Source: Tetmemena sp. SeJ-2015
Lineage: Eukaryota > Ciliophora > Spirotrichea > Sporadotrichida > Oxytrichidae
Direction of reading: 5' to 3'
Length of the DNA stretch: 64,000 nt
Assembly: GCA_027382625.1 (NCBI GenBank)
Contig: JAJKFJ010021059.1
Location: 35,390 to 99,389 of the forward strand
Shown here in pieces: positions 1 to 17,202 of the stretch. The number at the start of each line of letters is the position of its first letter. Positions within the stretch are counted from its first letter, which is position 1. The notes under the pieces are model-generated. The model was not told the origin of the DNA. It did no database searches and worked only from the letters and a program-made list of their open reading frames with translations. The position numbers and the translations under genes were made by a program.

Positions 1-341
1 GAGGATTGAAGAAAGTTGCGACTGCCTGGTTGCCTTGTGCGGGACCCTAGTTGAGCTTGTTAGATTCCTAGAGCGGCTAATTCATACTCCCTAACTGTTA
101 CTAAAACAGTAAACAGACCCTTTATACTATTGAGTTTGGTTTGGCATGCCTGAATTTGCACTCATCATCTATTGCTGAGGCTGCTGTTGCTATGGCTGAC
201 TCATGCTTGCAAAATTAGGTTAAGATGAGGGCCCGTTGTTAGGTGGCATCTATGCTCTAATCACGTTCTAGTTGTTTGCCTGCTTTGTCTTTGAACTTCC
301 TCCTCCCATATTAGATCTCTCAAAGTTACAAATAAATATGA
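1..341 (+). CDS. 3' end of an unknown gene (partial, IES-interrupted)
   Basis: Two open stretches with UAR read as Gln cover this interval. The first (1-150) has a Leu/Cys-rich, helical look (SCDCLVALCGTLVELVRFLE). The second (about 152-341) contains an Ala/Ser-rich piece (SSSIAEAAVAMADSC) and ends at UGA. They are in different frames, so an IES or intron probably lies between them near 140-155; I did not find its repeat. The 5' part is outside the window. No family recognised. Coding status is judged from amino-acid texture only. Confidence 0.35.
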
Positions 342-541
342 GTTGCTGTTTTCTTAATTTAGAATGCGATATTTATAAATTTTAATAACTAAATTTAATG
401 TGACTCTATCAAGTTAAATCGGTATAGGATCTCTTCTTTGTTTTTCTTTTCTGCAGCACCTTAAATAGGTTGAGGAGAATATTGAAAATGAATATGTGAA
501 ATTTTTAATAAATAAAATAATTGTTGCTAATAAAATATATG

Positions 542-2920
542 TCATAGTTTGCTCAAATTAGTGGATCTACTGCGATTGAATGAGTCTTGCCATTGCTGGT
601 CTAGCTACTTGCGATAGTTCTATTAAGACTCTCGTCTGGTGACCCTCATCTACTGTTATTGCTGTTCATACCAGCTCTATCTACTCTTAATGAGGTCCTT
701 TTAAATTTCTCGTTCATCTCTTTCGTACTGCTTTAAGATTTCTTTTGACTTCATTTGATTTTGCAATTGCTTTAGATATTCTCTCTTGCTCTACTCATGC
801 TGCTCCTTCCTTCTTTCTAGAAACTGCAAAGCTCTCTCATAGTCTTTAATTAAAAATAAGAAACTATTTATGTCTTCCTCTAATACTCTATTCTGATGGG
901 AGGTTTTCATAGATTGCTTCAGCTATTCTGGTATGCTTACTCTCTCCAAATGGATCTAAAATATCTGCTCCTACTTTTACTGTGTCTCCTTTATCTTCTA
1001 CAGTCTTGCTTACTCAGCGCTGTAGAGCTAATCACTTAAGCTAAGATCAAGTTCTCTCGAGTGGTTTGACATTTATCTTCCGCTAAAAGTTTTTGAATCG
1101 GGAGTGAAATTCAGATAAGGACTGTTCTAAGCTGGTGATGTTAATATTTTATTAGAATCGGGGCTTCTCTCTAAAAATATATTAAATTAATCTGCTGATT
1201 CACCAAAAGCAGTACTCTATATTTAAGATTTGCTAATTGAATCTGGAGATTTATTCTTTATTGGAGTAGAAAATTCATAGCTGTTCTTCTATATTTCTTG
1301 TTTGAAGTTCCCTTTCTGGGGAGTGAGAGCATTATTTTATAGATCTTTCTCATTTTGAACCTACCCCTACTCTTGATCATTTTAAAAGGGTTAGCTAAAT
1401 CTTTGACCAAAGTTAAGATTCTTTGGATTCTGTGTCTAATAATTCTCCAGATCTTCTTATAATTCTTGCTCATTCTTTATTTTCCTCACTGGTAATGAAG
1501 AATCGTTGAACTAACTCAGCTATTCAGCTAAACTTTTCCGATTTTCTTAAAAGATTGGAGTAAAAGGCTTATTACTTTAATCTAATTATTCATTTAGAAG
1601 GGTGCTTTATATATTTTAACTTTGCAATTAAGAATATCCATCGAGGTGTCTTGATTTCATATCCATACTTTCTGCAGGTTGATCATGATAACCTTTCCTT
1701 TATATGTAATTTTATCTTGGAATTGAATAGTAGTTTGTATGGGCGTCAGGAAGATCACTATTTTAAGTAGGATTGTAAACTTCTTGTTTGTCTTTATGAG
1801 ATTATTTAAAGTAAGAATGACTCTAATCTATTTATTTCCATTTGGCATTTTAAAAATCATGAGTCAAGTTTCTAGCTGCTCTATCAATCAATATTTCTTT
1901 TTATGGGATGACATTGATCTGGGAAGTGTATTATGACAAGGGTTTATATTACTCTCTAGTTAATGGATAGCTCAAAACAAAAATGTTATAATTACTCGCT
2001 ATCGGTAGTTAATATATCCTGTTGTTTAATTTGATGAAAGTAGTTTCTTGTGGGAGCTAGTTTATAGTTTAATAGGTATTTCCATGTGACCTACTTTAAT
2101 TGAAAGTGTTTCGAGAGTGCTGATTATTTTGAGTTACATTTTTATCTTAAAACTAATTCTGGATCCTTGCCTTTTAATCGTATTTATCGCAATTTTTATT
2201 ATTAGAAGAGTATCTATTACAAATATCAAATTATTTGCATTAAAATGAATAATTTATAAAGCCTGCAGCAGGAGTTTCTTATATCTTTCTTAGGCTGCTC
2301 TAATCAATCTTTACTTAGTTTGGCTTCTCGAGAAGCAGATTCTTTGAATTCTAATTTTAATAGCTGTGGTTCAGCTCGCTTTAGTTCAAATTCTGAAGAT
2401 GATAAGCATTAAATCTTTGATTTGAAGGTGGCAAGTTATTATAAGATAGACTACTGTCTATTCTAAAAATGGGTGTTTGATCCTATAAACTTTAGCTTAA
2501 ATTATGTGTATTTCTCGGAGGAGAGACAGAATTTGCCTGCAACAGATTCAATCCAGTCTGTCTTAGAACCAAAGACTGAGATTGGCGGGCAAGTTCGTAT
2601 AACCTACTAGCTCAGCCTGCTGGATGCGCTTACTCCGTTTAAGTGCTTAAGTAATAAAAAATAAAGTCATGATAATATCCATTTTTAAACTATTCTAATA
2701 AGTTTCCTCTACTTCTGCCACTGAAGTTTCTTTGATAACTACTTTTATAAGTTTCTTTATTGGGAGAGTTTTCCTTTGGGCTGATAGATTCTTTGTTTGA
2801 CAGATAGTGGAGGTTGCTTTAAGGAAAAGACTTCTTCTTTGGAGTGTTCAGTACATCTGAGCTTATCTAGTTTGAGGAGTTTACCAAGTTTAGAAATCTC
2901 CTTTCTAGTCCTGAGTGCAT
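542..2920 (-). CDS. Q/N/S-rich coiled-coil protein, unknown
   Basis: With UAR as Gln, one frame stays open from about 2262 down to the UGA at 542 (over 570 codons); under the standard code it is full of stops. The N-terminal half is Ser/Asn/Gln-rich with repeated Pro-Asp-Ser and Thr-Pro pieces. The C-terminal 150 residues are charged and heptad-like (KDYERALQFLERRKEQHEQ), so a coiled coil is likely. A 52-nt GT-AG intron (2263-2314; GTAAAG at the donor, TGCAG at the acceptor) joins the upstream exon in frame. One more junction near 2640-2720 changes frame and is unresolved (intron or IES). The start is the Met at 2920, in a purine-rich context after an A-run. No enzymatic motif seen. A cytoskeletal or ciliary role is possible but only inferred from composition. 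Confidence 0.7.
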
Positions 2921-3130
2921 TTTATCTTCAAATCTATGGAGAAAAAAAATAAAAATAAACAAGTATAAATCTATGACCTATTGATGATTTAATTTATTTA
3001 AAGCAAAAGTAATTATTCTATACAAATCTTTCAACACAAAGATTAAGTGATTACTATTAGAGATGCTAAAGGTTTGTTAAATGAGAAATAAGTTTAATTC
3101 TTGCAAGTTGAAAATAGAGAATTTAATTCA

Positions 3131-7105
<3,975 letters not shown>

Positions 7106-7184
7106 TTTTTGTATTTAAAATATAGCCACCCATAAATATTTTATTAAATAATTATAGTTAAGAAATTATAAACAAAGCACAATC

Positions 7185-7924
7185 TCAATACAAACATTAA
7201 ACCATTATAGAATTTTCAATTCGCTATTATTTCACTCCATATTCCTGCCTGGCTATCCATGCAGTTGCAAAGTCTTGAATCTCTGCTCTATCTTCAGAGG
7301 CACTTTCAGGTTCATGTAAATTAATTACCCACTCAAGATAGTAATAACAGAATTAAATTGAGATTTACATGCTCTTCATGTTTTCGAAGGTCTCTGCGTA
7401 GAATTCTTTCTTGAGCTCCTCCATGTCGAAGAGGTCCTCGTTGCCGTTATGATAGCAGTGAGTGACCTGGAACTTCAGATCCTTATCGCCAGTCAGGTCG
7501 TGTCTTCCATACATGCAAATGTTTACATTCCTCTCCACTGCCTTCTTCTCTAAACATGCAGCATCAGTTTACCATTTCATTCTCTCAGTTACTTACTTTC
7601 AAGTATCTCTTTAATCTTGTCCTCCACTACCTAGTCTTGCTAAACTGAAGACGTCTCATGTGATTGAACTGGTTCTTACTAGCGTGGATTTTTATTTTGA
7701 GTATTTGTTTCCAAGCTTTGAGAGATACCGCTGGTGACAGGTGGTTTGGTGCCAGCCTCCAAGTTCATAATCTCATCGAATCCACTATGCATATAAAGAG
7801 ATGAATTTTATTGGTACCTGATTGAGTAGTAGTCAATCCATCTAAGTTCAAAGGTCTCGTCTGAGTTTAGAATGAGGTAAAGCATCTTCTCTTCATAGGA
7901 GTACTCGTTCAACTTGTACACCAT
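7185..7924 (-). CDS. Small unknown protein, two short introns
   Basis: The Met at 7924 opens a frame starting MVYKLNEYSYEEKMLYL. Two canonical introns join the exons in frame: 7785-7817 (33 nt, GTACC...GCATAG) and 7550-7596 (47 nt, GTAAGT...TTTAG). The middle exon is Gln/Ser-rich with several UAR codons. The third exon has a compact globular look (MYGRHDLTGDKDLKFQVTHC) followed by an acidic helix. The frame runs on through UAR codons to UGA at 7185, though the last 40 residues lie in AT-rich sequence and the true end could differ. I do not recognise the family. Confidence 0.6.
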
Positions 7925-8270
7925 CTACCGCCAGTGAGACCTACACTCATTCCACAAATCAAATCAACTTACTCAACTCAAATAAATATTATAATTATAT
8001 ATGTAACTCCTCCTAAGCCGCTGAAAGCCATTGCAAATTTAAGTTTCAAATTTATAATTAAAAACAGACAGCTCATTATCATTACAGCAGGCTGCAACAT
8101 CAAATCTCATTTATCACATTTTCAATAGTAGAAGGAGGTAACATAATCAGCATTTAATAAGATTAAACTTAATATAGATACGTTCAAATTCAAAATCAGA
8201 AGAAACTTTTTACTCTTTTCAGTTGTTAATTTTAATCCAAAATTATTTGAAGTCATCTTTATAATTATAG
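7925..8270. other. AT-rich spacer between two convergently oriented minus-strand genes
   Basis: 346 bp, strongly AT-rich, between the start of the small unknown gene and the 3' end of the J-protein gene. No ORF with coding texture on either strand. It should hold the promoter of the small gene and the 3' UTR of the J-protein, but no specific signal can be named. Confidence 0.5.
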
Positions 8271-9467
8271 TCACTTGGTCTTCTTTCTCTTTTGAGGAGT
8301 AGTGTTATTAGCATCAGAGCTAGAGTGAGTAGCTTTGTAACGCTTGCTGTTTGACACTGTTGGAAGTCTTCTAGGGTGCTCGTCATCTTCCTCTTCCTCA
8401 TCCTCCCACTCGTCCATCACCTCATCCTCCTAGTCAGCATTCTTCTTGCCACTCTTTCCCTTGGCCTGAGTTTGCTTCTTTCCTTTGGCAGCCTTCTTGT
8501 TTCCCTTCACTTCCTCTTCCTCATCAGCATCAGCATACTTGCTACTGAGATAGTTCAAGAATCCATTCCCAAATGCACCAGCCCCATTTCCTCTCTTAGC
8601 CAGGATCATCTTCTGCAAGTCATCCATAGAGCTTACACCAGCAGCCTCTGCCTTCTTAGCTTGCTTCTACTTTAACTTTTGCTTCTCTTTCTTCGCCTCA
8701 GCTTTCTCATCAGGCAACAGCTTGATACTCTTCTTGCTCTTCTTAAAGTACTTAGTCTCCTCGAGCACTCCCTCCTTGATCTTCTACTCAAAGAACTTCA
8801 GAAATCTTTCCACATCACCATTCTCACTGCAAATGATGTTCTCCAAGATGTGAGTCAGATCACCCTCATGGTCCTCATAGTACTCAATGAGGTCATCCTC
8901 TTCTTCCTTTGAGTGGCGGTAGCGAGTAGAGAAATCCTTCACATCCTTCTTAGTTACCTCAGGATGAAGGGTGCGATAGTACTCATACGCAGTCAGCCAG
9001 TCATCAGTAGAGAACACATCGCCGCCATTCTCACCATCATCCCCATAGGTGTCGTAGCGCTCTCTCTTCTTGGGGTCGCTTAAAATCTGATAAGCCTTCT
9101 GAAGTCTTTGGAAGTTATCACTTGCCTGTGCATCATTAGGGTTTTTATCAGGGTGCTTAAGCAGTGCTAATCTTCTGTAAGCCTTCTTGATCTCTTCGAG
9201 TGTGGCAGTCTTGGGTACTCCAAGAATCTCATAGAGGATGGATCGTTGCTGCTCAGTCTGTTGCTCTAAGTCCTCAACTTCCTCTCCACTGCTCTCCATC
9301 CCTTCGTCTTCCTCATCTTGTAGTCTTGAATTTTTAGGCTGTTTCTTTTTCCCCTCTTCATGATGAGTAGCAGTATCCTTGCTAGGAGTCTACTTTGCAG
9401 ATGCCTTCGTAGATGCACCTTGCTTTGGAGTTGCCTTTGCAGATTATTTGTTGGCGGATTTTTCCAT
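8271..9467 (-). CDS. DNAJC9-like J-domain protein
   Basis: Uninterrupted 398-codon ORF. A Lys/Ala/Thr-rich N-terminus is followed by an acidic stretch and a canonical J domain beginning [20 protein letters not shown], with the HPD motif ([11 protein letters not shown]) and the helix IV pattern DPKKRERYD. The region after the J domain ([20 protein letters not shown] and [11 protein letters not shown]) matches the architecture of DNAJC9, a nuclear HSP70 co-chaperone that also binds histones H3-H4. The C-terminus is Lys-rich then Glu/Asp-rich and ends KRKKTK-UGA, suggesting nuclear localisation. No intron or IES. It is divergent from V-ATPase B, with about 190 bp between the two starts. Confidence 0.85.
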
Positions 9468-9657
9468 TTCTCTTTACTTTCCCCTCTTAAAGATTATAAT
9501 TGAATTCAAATTCTCTCTCGCTCTATTGACTTGCAATACATTAATTTATATCTTAGGTGTGTTTGAGAGTGGGCGCATTATATACGGCGCTTTATTATAG
9601 TAATTATAAATCAAAGAAGAGAAGAAATCTTATCTATTTTACACTCGAAGCAGAGCA

Positions 9658-11009
<1,352 letters not shown>

Positions 11010-11362
11010 AATACAATTACATCAAATAAATAGCCATAAATGGAAATATGATGGGTCTCGCACTTTTATAAATAAATCAATAATAATTATACTCACAATT
11101 AAATCACATATTTAAACTATAAATTATAAATAAAAGTTAGATCATATGTTTTAATTCTACTTTCAAAAATATTTTTGATTGGCACATTCAAAATTCAAGT
11201 TATAAAAATAAATAATCCTTTCATAAAAATATCATAGTTAGTTATCATTATCTAGAAAACTACGTTTAAAAAGGTGTAAGATCTTATAAGTCAACTTTAT
11301 AAGGTTTTATTTCTGCAATTTAAAGCATCTGAAGTTTATTTTTCAGTTGAGCTATATCTGTA

Positions 11363-14300
11363 ATGGGTCAGTACAATTCTAATCAAATCAGGCCTCCTGA
11401 CTTGACTGAACGCTCCTCCATGGCTTCTTCTCATTCCTTCAAAAATAAGAACACCAAATTTGATAACATCGACATCAAGGAAAACAAATCAAAAACTTAC
11501 CATCAAATCATTCACTCTTATTATTTATAACTGAGTAAGTTTATTCTAAACTGGCAAATACAAACTTTTAATCTTCCTGATGCAAAGACGGCAAAGCTAT
11601 TCTTAAAAAAGTAATTCAGGACGAAGGGTCTTTCAAAAGCCTTCGAAAATAGCCCAAAGCCAGATAAATAATTCTTCTATATAAGATTATATAATTCTAA
11701 AGGCTCAAGAAAAAACTAGAATTTATCTACCAAACAGTCATTAAGGATTTGACTTCTCCAATTTCTATGATATTATTCTATAATTCGCATTTTTTCTTTC
11801 TCACTTAAAGTTTTAAGCTAAAATGGTTTATAGAATAACAATCAGGACTTTTACTTGGCACAGAGACTCCCATGGTCTCTTCGACTATGAAAGCAAAAAT
11901 ATCACAAACAACTTCATAAAGTGCAACTACTCTCGTAAGTTAAACTTCTTACTTTTATTTGTTCTATTTTTAACTTGATCGCTTCAAATTTATACTACTG
12001 AAATAATTTGCTAATTATTTTATTATAACTACTTGCTTATACTTTTGTAGAGGTTCTATATAGAGTGGAGCACACTGTCATCTTTGAAGAACTCAAAGCC
12101 ATGTACAAAATTCAGAATCCCCTTTCCATTATATTCGAGAAAGACAGTAAGTAATATCCTCACCAAAATTTTGGCAGATTGAATTTGCTCTTAAATATGC
12201 ATATATTAAAATATTTTGACTAGATAATTATTGGATATACCACAAGAACTAGGTTGAAGACTAAGATGAGGAGAAACTTCTACCTGCTGACAAAGCCTGG
12301 CTCATAGTCAAATACATTACTCACCCCACTGCTAACCAAAGAGTAAGAAAGATAATAGAGAACTTATTTAGCTCATTAAATTCAAGAAATTCCCTTTATA
12401 AGTATTTTAAGAGGACTAAAAACCAAAAATGATATAGGGTTACAAGATAAGGATTGGGGATACACTCAAATTTGGGAGAGTCAGATTTAAAGTTATTATG
12501 ATGCACAATGATCTCGAAGGAGAGCAAATCTATCAAGTCAAACCGAGCAGCACCAATCTCAATAACAAGGGCAAAGATATAGCACATCTTATTTATTCAT
12601 TTAGATAAGCTGAGAAATTCCTAAGAGAACACAGATTCAGAGAACGACATGCCAGATATTGAAGACAATGACATGCCAGAGCCAGAAGGATTATTTAATT
12701 TAATATTTTAAGGAGTCTAGATGGTCAACATCAATGCTCAGAATTCACATGGACGAAACTATAATCCAAGTTTACTCAATTCATCAAACCCTCATCAAAT
12801 CAACTATCAGTAATCCTCTAACTTAGATCCCAACGCTAGGAATCCTGCAAGTGGATCAGCAAGTCTTTCAAATTCTTAGATGTCTAAAAGACCGAAGAAG
12901 AAACTCAGCAGCACTTAGAAAATTGCCAAAGAAAAAATTAAGCGCAAGGATACCACTAACTCATAAGGCCCTCCAATATGCAGAATATGCTTAGGAGATG
13001 AGAATGTAGAGCCTAATCCACTTATATCTCCTTGCAAGTGCAGTGGATCTATGAAAATGATCCACATAGACTGCCTTCGAGAGTGGCTGAACAGCAAAAG
13101 CTCCTTCAAGGAGAATTCATCTGTTAAAACCTATTGCTGGAAGGCACTTGAATATGTATTTAAATGTTTGTGAATGTGAGCTTTGCAAAATGAGGTTTCC
13201 AGACAGAATTTTCTCAGAAAAAGGTGCAAGCATCGAGTACATATTTTACAAGTGTTTTTGATAGAGTTGATATCCTACGATAAGCCAGAGTGTGATTATA
13301 TGGTGCTTGAGTCAGTGACCCAATAGAACATTAAGATCATCCATGTGATTGACATGGACTCCCGAGAGTAAATTAGAGTAGGGAGAGGGCATGATTCACA
13401 AGTGAGGATCACTGATATTTCAGTTTCAAGATGCCACGCTTTAATCAAAAGAAGCAGCAAGGGTGATTACTTAGTTGAAGATAACAACTCAAAGTTCGGT
13501 ACTCTAGTGCTAGTCAGAAAACCTTACATGCTTCAGAAAATGCAAGTCAACTATCTACAACTTAAAAGTTTTTTAGAAGTTTATACTTGGCAGGACTTTA
13601 ATAGAACTGTAAATGAGGGACCCAGTGAATCCTAGTTGCTGTAACATTCGCAGTATTTGCATTAGGAGCAAGCCCAAAGCACAGAAGGGGGCTGGTCTTA
13701 CCTTCGATGGAGAAGACTTTTACCCTGAGGAGTTTGTGCAGAGGCCACATGAGTTCACTAGGGAGGAGGATCATATTCTCCAAAACAAGAGCAAAATTGA
13801 TAAGTCTGACTCCAAAGCCAAGGACAAGAACAACAAAAATAATCCTACCAGCAATAACTTTTCAATATAAATTATAAATCATCAATAATTTAAAATAGTA
13901 ATTTATATTCCTTTTGTTATAAATAACTAAATAAAACTTATTAAACTTGTTCGTGGTGCATACGAATCTGTACAACAACCAGTAATAGGTGTTTGAGGAC
14001 ACTCACAGAAGAGGAAGTTAGGCTTTGGAGAACATGACAGAGCAACTGCAAGGTAACATGAATGCAGATGGCGATGAGTATGGAGATGAGGAAGAGCTCT
14101 CTCCTGATGAGCTTATAGACAACACCATCAACAACAATAGATAAAGAAACAATCAGAATGGAACTGCTAACTCTAGGCAAATTAGAAGCCAAGGATAGTA
14201 GCAGATTCAATTATATATGTTTCAAATGATATTTTAAGAGGAGGAATTAGCTCTAACTAGATGGAAGTTTAGGTCAGAGAGCCAGAAGTCCACTTGACGA

Positions 14301-16802
14301 TGGGAATTATCCCATGCGACTAGTTAACAGAAGTAACCTCAATCAGCATTAAGCGCCTTATGTGTCGAATTTCATAGCTCCTGATGACTAAATGATCGGA
14401 GGGAACGAAGATGATCTTGAGAACTCACAGACCTTCCTCAACCCATCTCAGAACCTAGACCATCTCAGAAGCAACTATAATTTCTAAGTTTCACTTATTA
14501 AACTTGGCTAATATGGAAAGAGAAATTAACAACAGAAGCCAGCAGAGAAATCAAATCAGAGAGCGAGAGACTTTAGATGAGCATAATGAGTTACTTTTTC
14601 AAACTTAAAACCTCAAAAATCAAGTAGTGGATGTAGGGTTTGACTTTTTTTATAATCTGACTCCATCCACGATAATGAAGATGAAAGAGAAGAATGCAAA
14701 AACTAATCAGGTATTTCTGGTCGCAAGTCAAGGAAGAGTCAAACTTCACTTGGTCCAGCAGTCTTTGTAAAGTAGAATATAGTTTCAGACGCTTTGAAAC
14801 CCTTGAAACAAATGACTATTCTTGAAAAGACTAGAAATGCTAACATGTTCGAATCAGTGCACAGCAACTCCAGTATGACTGTGAACTAGCGCATGCAACA
14901 GCATCATCTCCAACAGGAGACTAAGTCAATCAAGCTCCAGCATTTTTACCAAAGCGATATCAATAAGGACAGCCCTAATCAAGTGCTTTTTATAATGATT
15001 TTTGCTGAAATAGAATGGCTAGGATGGCTATAAGTTTGGAGGAAGTATTTTGGAAGTTGACTATTCCGGTACGAACCATGGGCCACTCGATTTGAGCAAC
15101 GCAGATGTTTCATCCTAGCAGATCATTCAGGACTAATCTCTATACGTGCCCATGAATGCTGATAAATCAATCCTGATGCCTCTAGGACCCCATGACTCTC
15201 CCTATCAGTAGAACAACTACTCTCTCGACATCATAGATAATATTTCATCTCAATCATTTTCTTTATTTCTTTAGATAACAAGCAGCAAGATAACATTTTA
15301 TACGCAAATACCAATATAATGTACTCCCAGAGCCTAGTTTAGACGTCGAATCGCTAGCAAGAGAATAATATTGCTGCGAGTGCTAACTAACCTAAGAAAG
15401 GACAATAAACAAGGAAAAGTGGGAATAAGGCTGCTGATATCTATAATCAAGACTAGGCCACAGATAGAAACATGACCTCTATCAACGCTCATAACTAGAA
15501 TGATCACAGTCTGCTACCAACAATCGATTACGAAACTATTCAAGTAGATTCTAGAAAGTTAGACAATTAGAAAAACAAGAATGATAACAGCTAAGTGATG
15601 CGATTTGTGAGCAACGAGGCACAGCTCAACTTTTGAAGTGATTAGAAATCTCCCAAACAGATCTTTAGTAAGGAGGCTTCAAGGCAGTAGATTCAGACTC
15701 CTGCTTTCGAATTGGATCACGACTTTGAAGCATAGATAGTTGCTGATAAAAGCAGAAAGTCTTTACTAAAATAAGAAATTGAGAGTGACGAAGTCAAATA
15801 ACAGGAGCAGCTGCTAAGTGGCAAAAAGAGAGCCTCACAAGCGCTTAAAGAGCTTTATTAGGATGCTGGATTAAAATCGCAGTAACAGCAAAGCTAGAGA
15901 TCTCATAATCCTTCTCCAGCCAAATCGTCCTTACTAACTTAGTCAATTTAGTAAAATCAGCATTTACAGTCAAGTAATATTACCAGGAATGAAAATCAAT
16001 TAAATTAGCGTAAGTCCTCTCTTTTTGAGAACTCTATTGTGAACCAAGAGAGAAAGCCATCAAATGCTAGTGCAAACAAAAATGAGACTATAGTTGAAAG
16101 GAAAGTATCACTTGTCCTCAATCAGCAAACTTCATATCAAAGGAATAATTTAGTTGCTTTAGAAGATGAGGAAGAGTAAAAATAAGTAGCTGTGCAACTT
16201 GTCAGAGGCTAATCAGTTGAGCATTTAAAGGACTATCTCATAGACTTTGATGAAGGTTAGATTCTTGGATACAAAATCCACTCTATGATCTATTTTTTAA
16301 TGGATATAACGGTGCGATGATTCTCGATAACTTAATTTATAATTTTTTAAAGATAACACTACAGAGGGAGATCGGTTATTTTCAAACGACACATCTGCGA
16401 TAAACATAGTGCCCTAAGGATCAATAGCTGACCAAGATAGCAAATAATTTTCACCTAAAAACGCTCAAGAAAGGCAAGTACTGATAATTGACAATAGCAG
16501 CAACTTCATAGATCACTAACTCTTTTTTTATAATTAATTAATTAGATGATAGCGCTGAGATCACCAACAACTAAGTTGCTCAATAAATGAAGAGCAGCTA
16601 AAGTCTTGATCAAGACTATAATGAAATGATAATTCTCCAAGATTTCTCAAGTAGATTGGATAACTCTTTCTCAGCAAATCTCTATTTATTATATTTGGAT
16701 AACTAGTTCCAAACTCCTGAGTTAAACAATCGAAACCCTGATAACAATGACAATGAGGCGCTTCTGATAATAGAGCAAACTCCCAACTTGACTAATGAAT
16801 GA
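11363..16802 (+). CDS. RING-CH (MARCH-type) + FHA domain protein with a long Q/N/S-rich tail
   Basis: Starts MGQYNSNQIRPPDLTERSS at 11363, with GT-AG introns from about 11528, 11935 and 12147. It has a C4HC3 RING-CH finger: ICRICLGD, then PCKCSGSM, HIDCLREWL and finally CELC. The last Cys pair appears only after a 22-bp IES is removed. An FHA domain follows (EQIRVGRGHDSQ, ISVSRCHALIKR, EDNNSKFGT). RING-CH fingers act as E3 ubiquitin ligases and FHA domains bind phospho-Thr, so a phosphorylation-directed ligase is plausible. The tail from about 13.9 to 16.8 kb is Gln/Asn/Ser-rich and alternates among frames, with further small IESs I could not all delimit. It ends TPNLTNE-UGA. I treat it as one gene because the AACTT pointer at 13856/13944 joins the two parts in frame. 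It sits wholly between the two halves of V-ATPase B. Confidence 0.75.
13154..13175. other. 22-bp IES, pointer TGAAT, inside the RING-CH finger
   Basis: TGAAT at 13149-13153 and 13171-13175. Deleting 13154-13175 gives ALECELCKMRF in frame and supplies the final Cys pair of the C4HC3 finger. Reading it instead as a 25-nt intron (GTATTT...GTGAG) would lose one Cys, so a DNA-level IES fits better. Confidence 0.85.
13239..13267. other. 29-bp IES, pointer GAGT
   Basis: GAGT at 13235-13238 and 13264-13267. Removal of 13239-13267 eliminates an in-frame UGA and joins the RING-CH tail (GASIE) to LISYDKPECDYM, which leads straight into the FHA domain. Confidence 0.75.
13861..13948. other. 88-bp IES, pointer AACTT
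   Basis: AACTT at 13856-13860 and 13944-13948. The intervening sequence is nearly all A/T. Removal joins PTSNN to LFVVHTNLYNN in frame, linking the FHA part to the Q/N-rich tail as one gene. Without removal the first part has no UGA stop near its end. Confidence 0.8.
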
Positions 16803-17202
16803 GCTTTACTCTAGCATCCTATTCCATTCCTTGTAATTCTAAAGCATTCTCAAAATACTGCAAAGTATTAAACCTTCTCTTTGATACTCATTCAGTGAAT
16901 ATAGAGATTCTTTGAAACCAGAACTATAAATATACCTTTATAAATCAAACTTGTTTTTATCTAGCAATCAATTAAAAGCATAAGAAATATTGATGGCAAT
17001 TAAAAGATAGATAAAATAGTTTGGACAAAGATAAATAACTAGAAGAGTGGATAAATTGAGTGAGAAGCTTTAAAAATAATTTAGATAAACTGCGCAGATG
17101 TGCTAATAGTCTTTGGCAATGCTATAAGAGCGAATCTCTGTATTATGTAACAAACCTGGCAGCTTTGATAGGCCACTTTTGAGTGACTGGGTGGCTGGTA
17201 GC

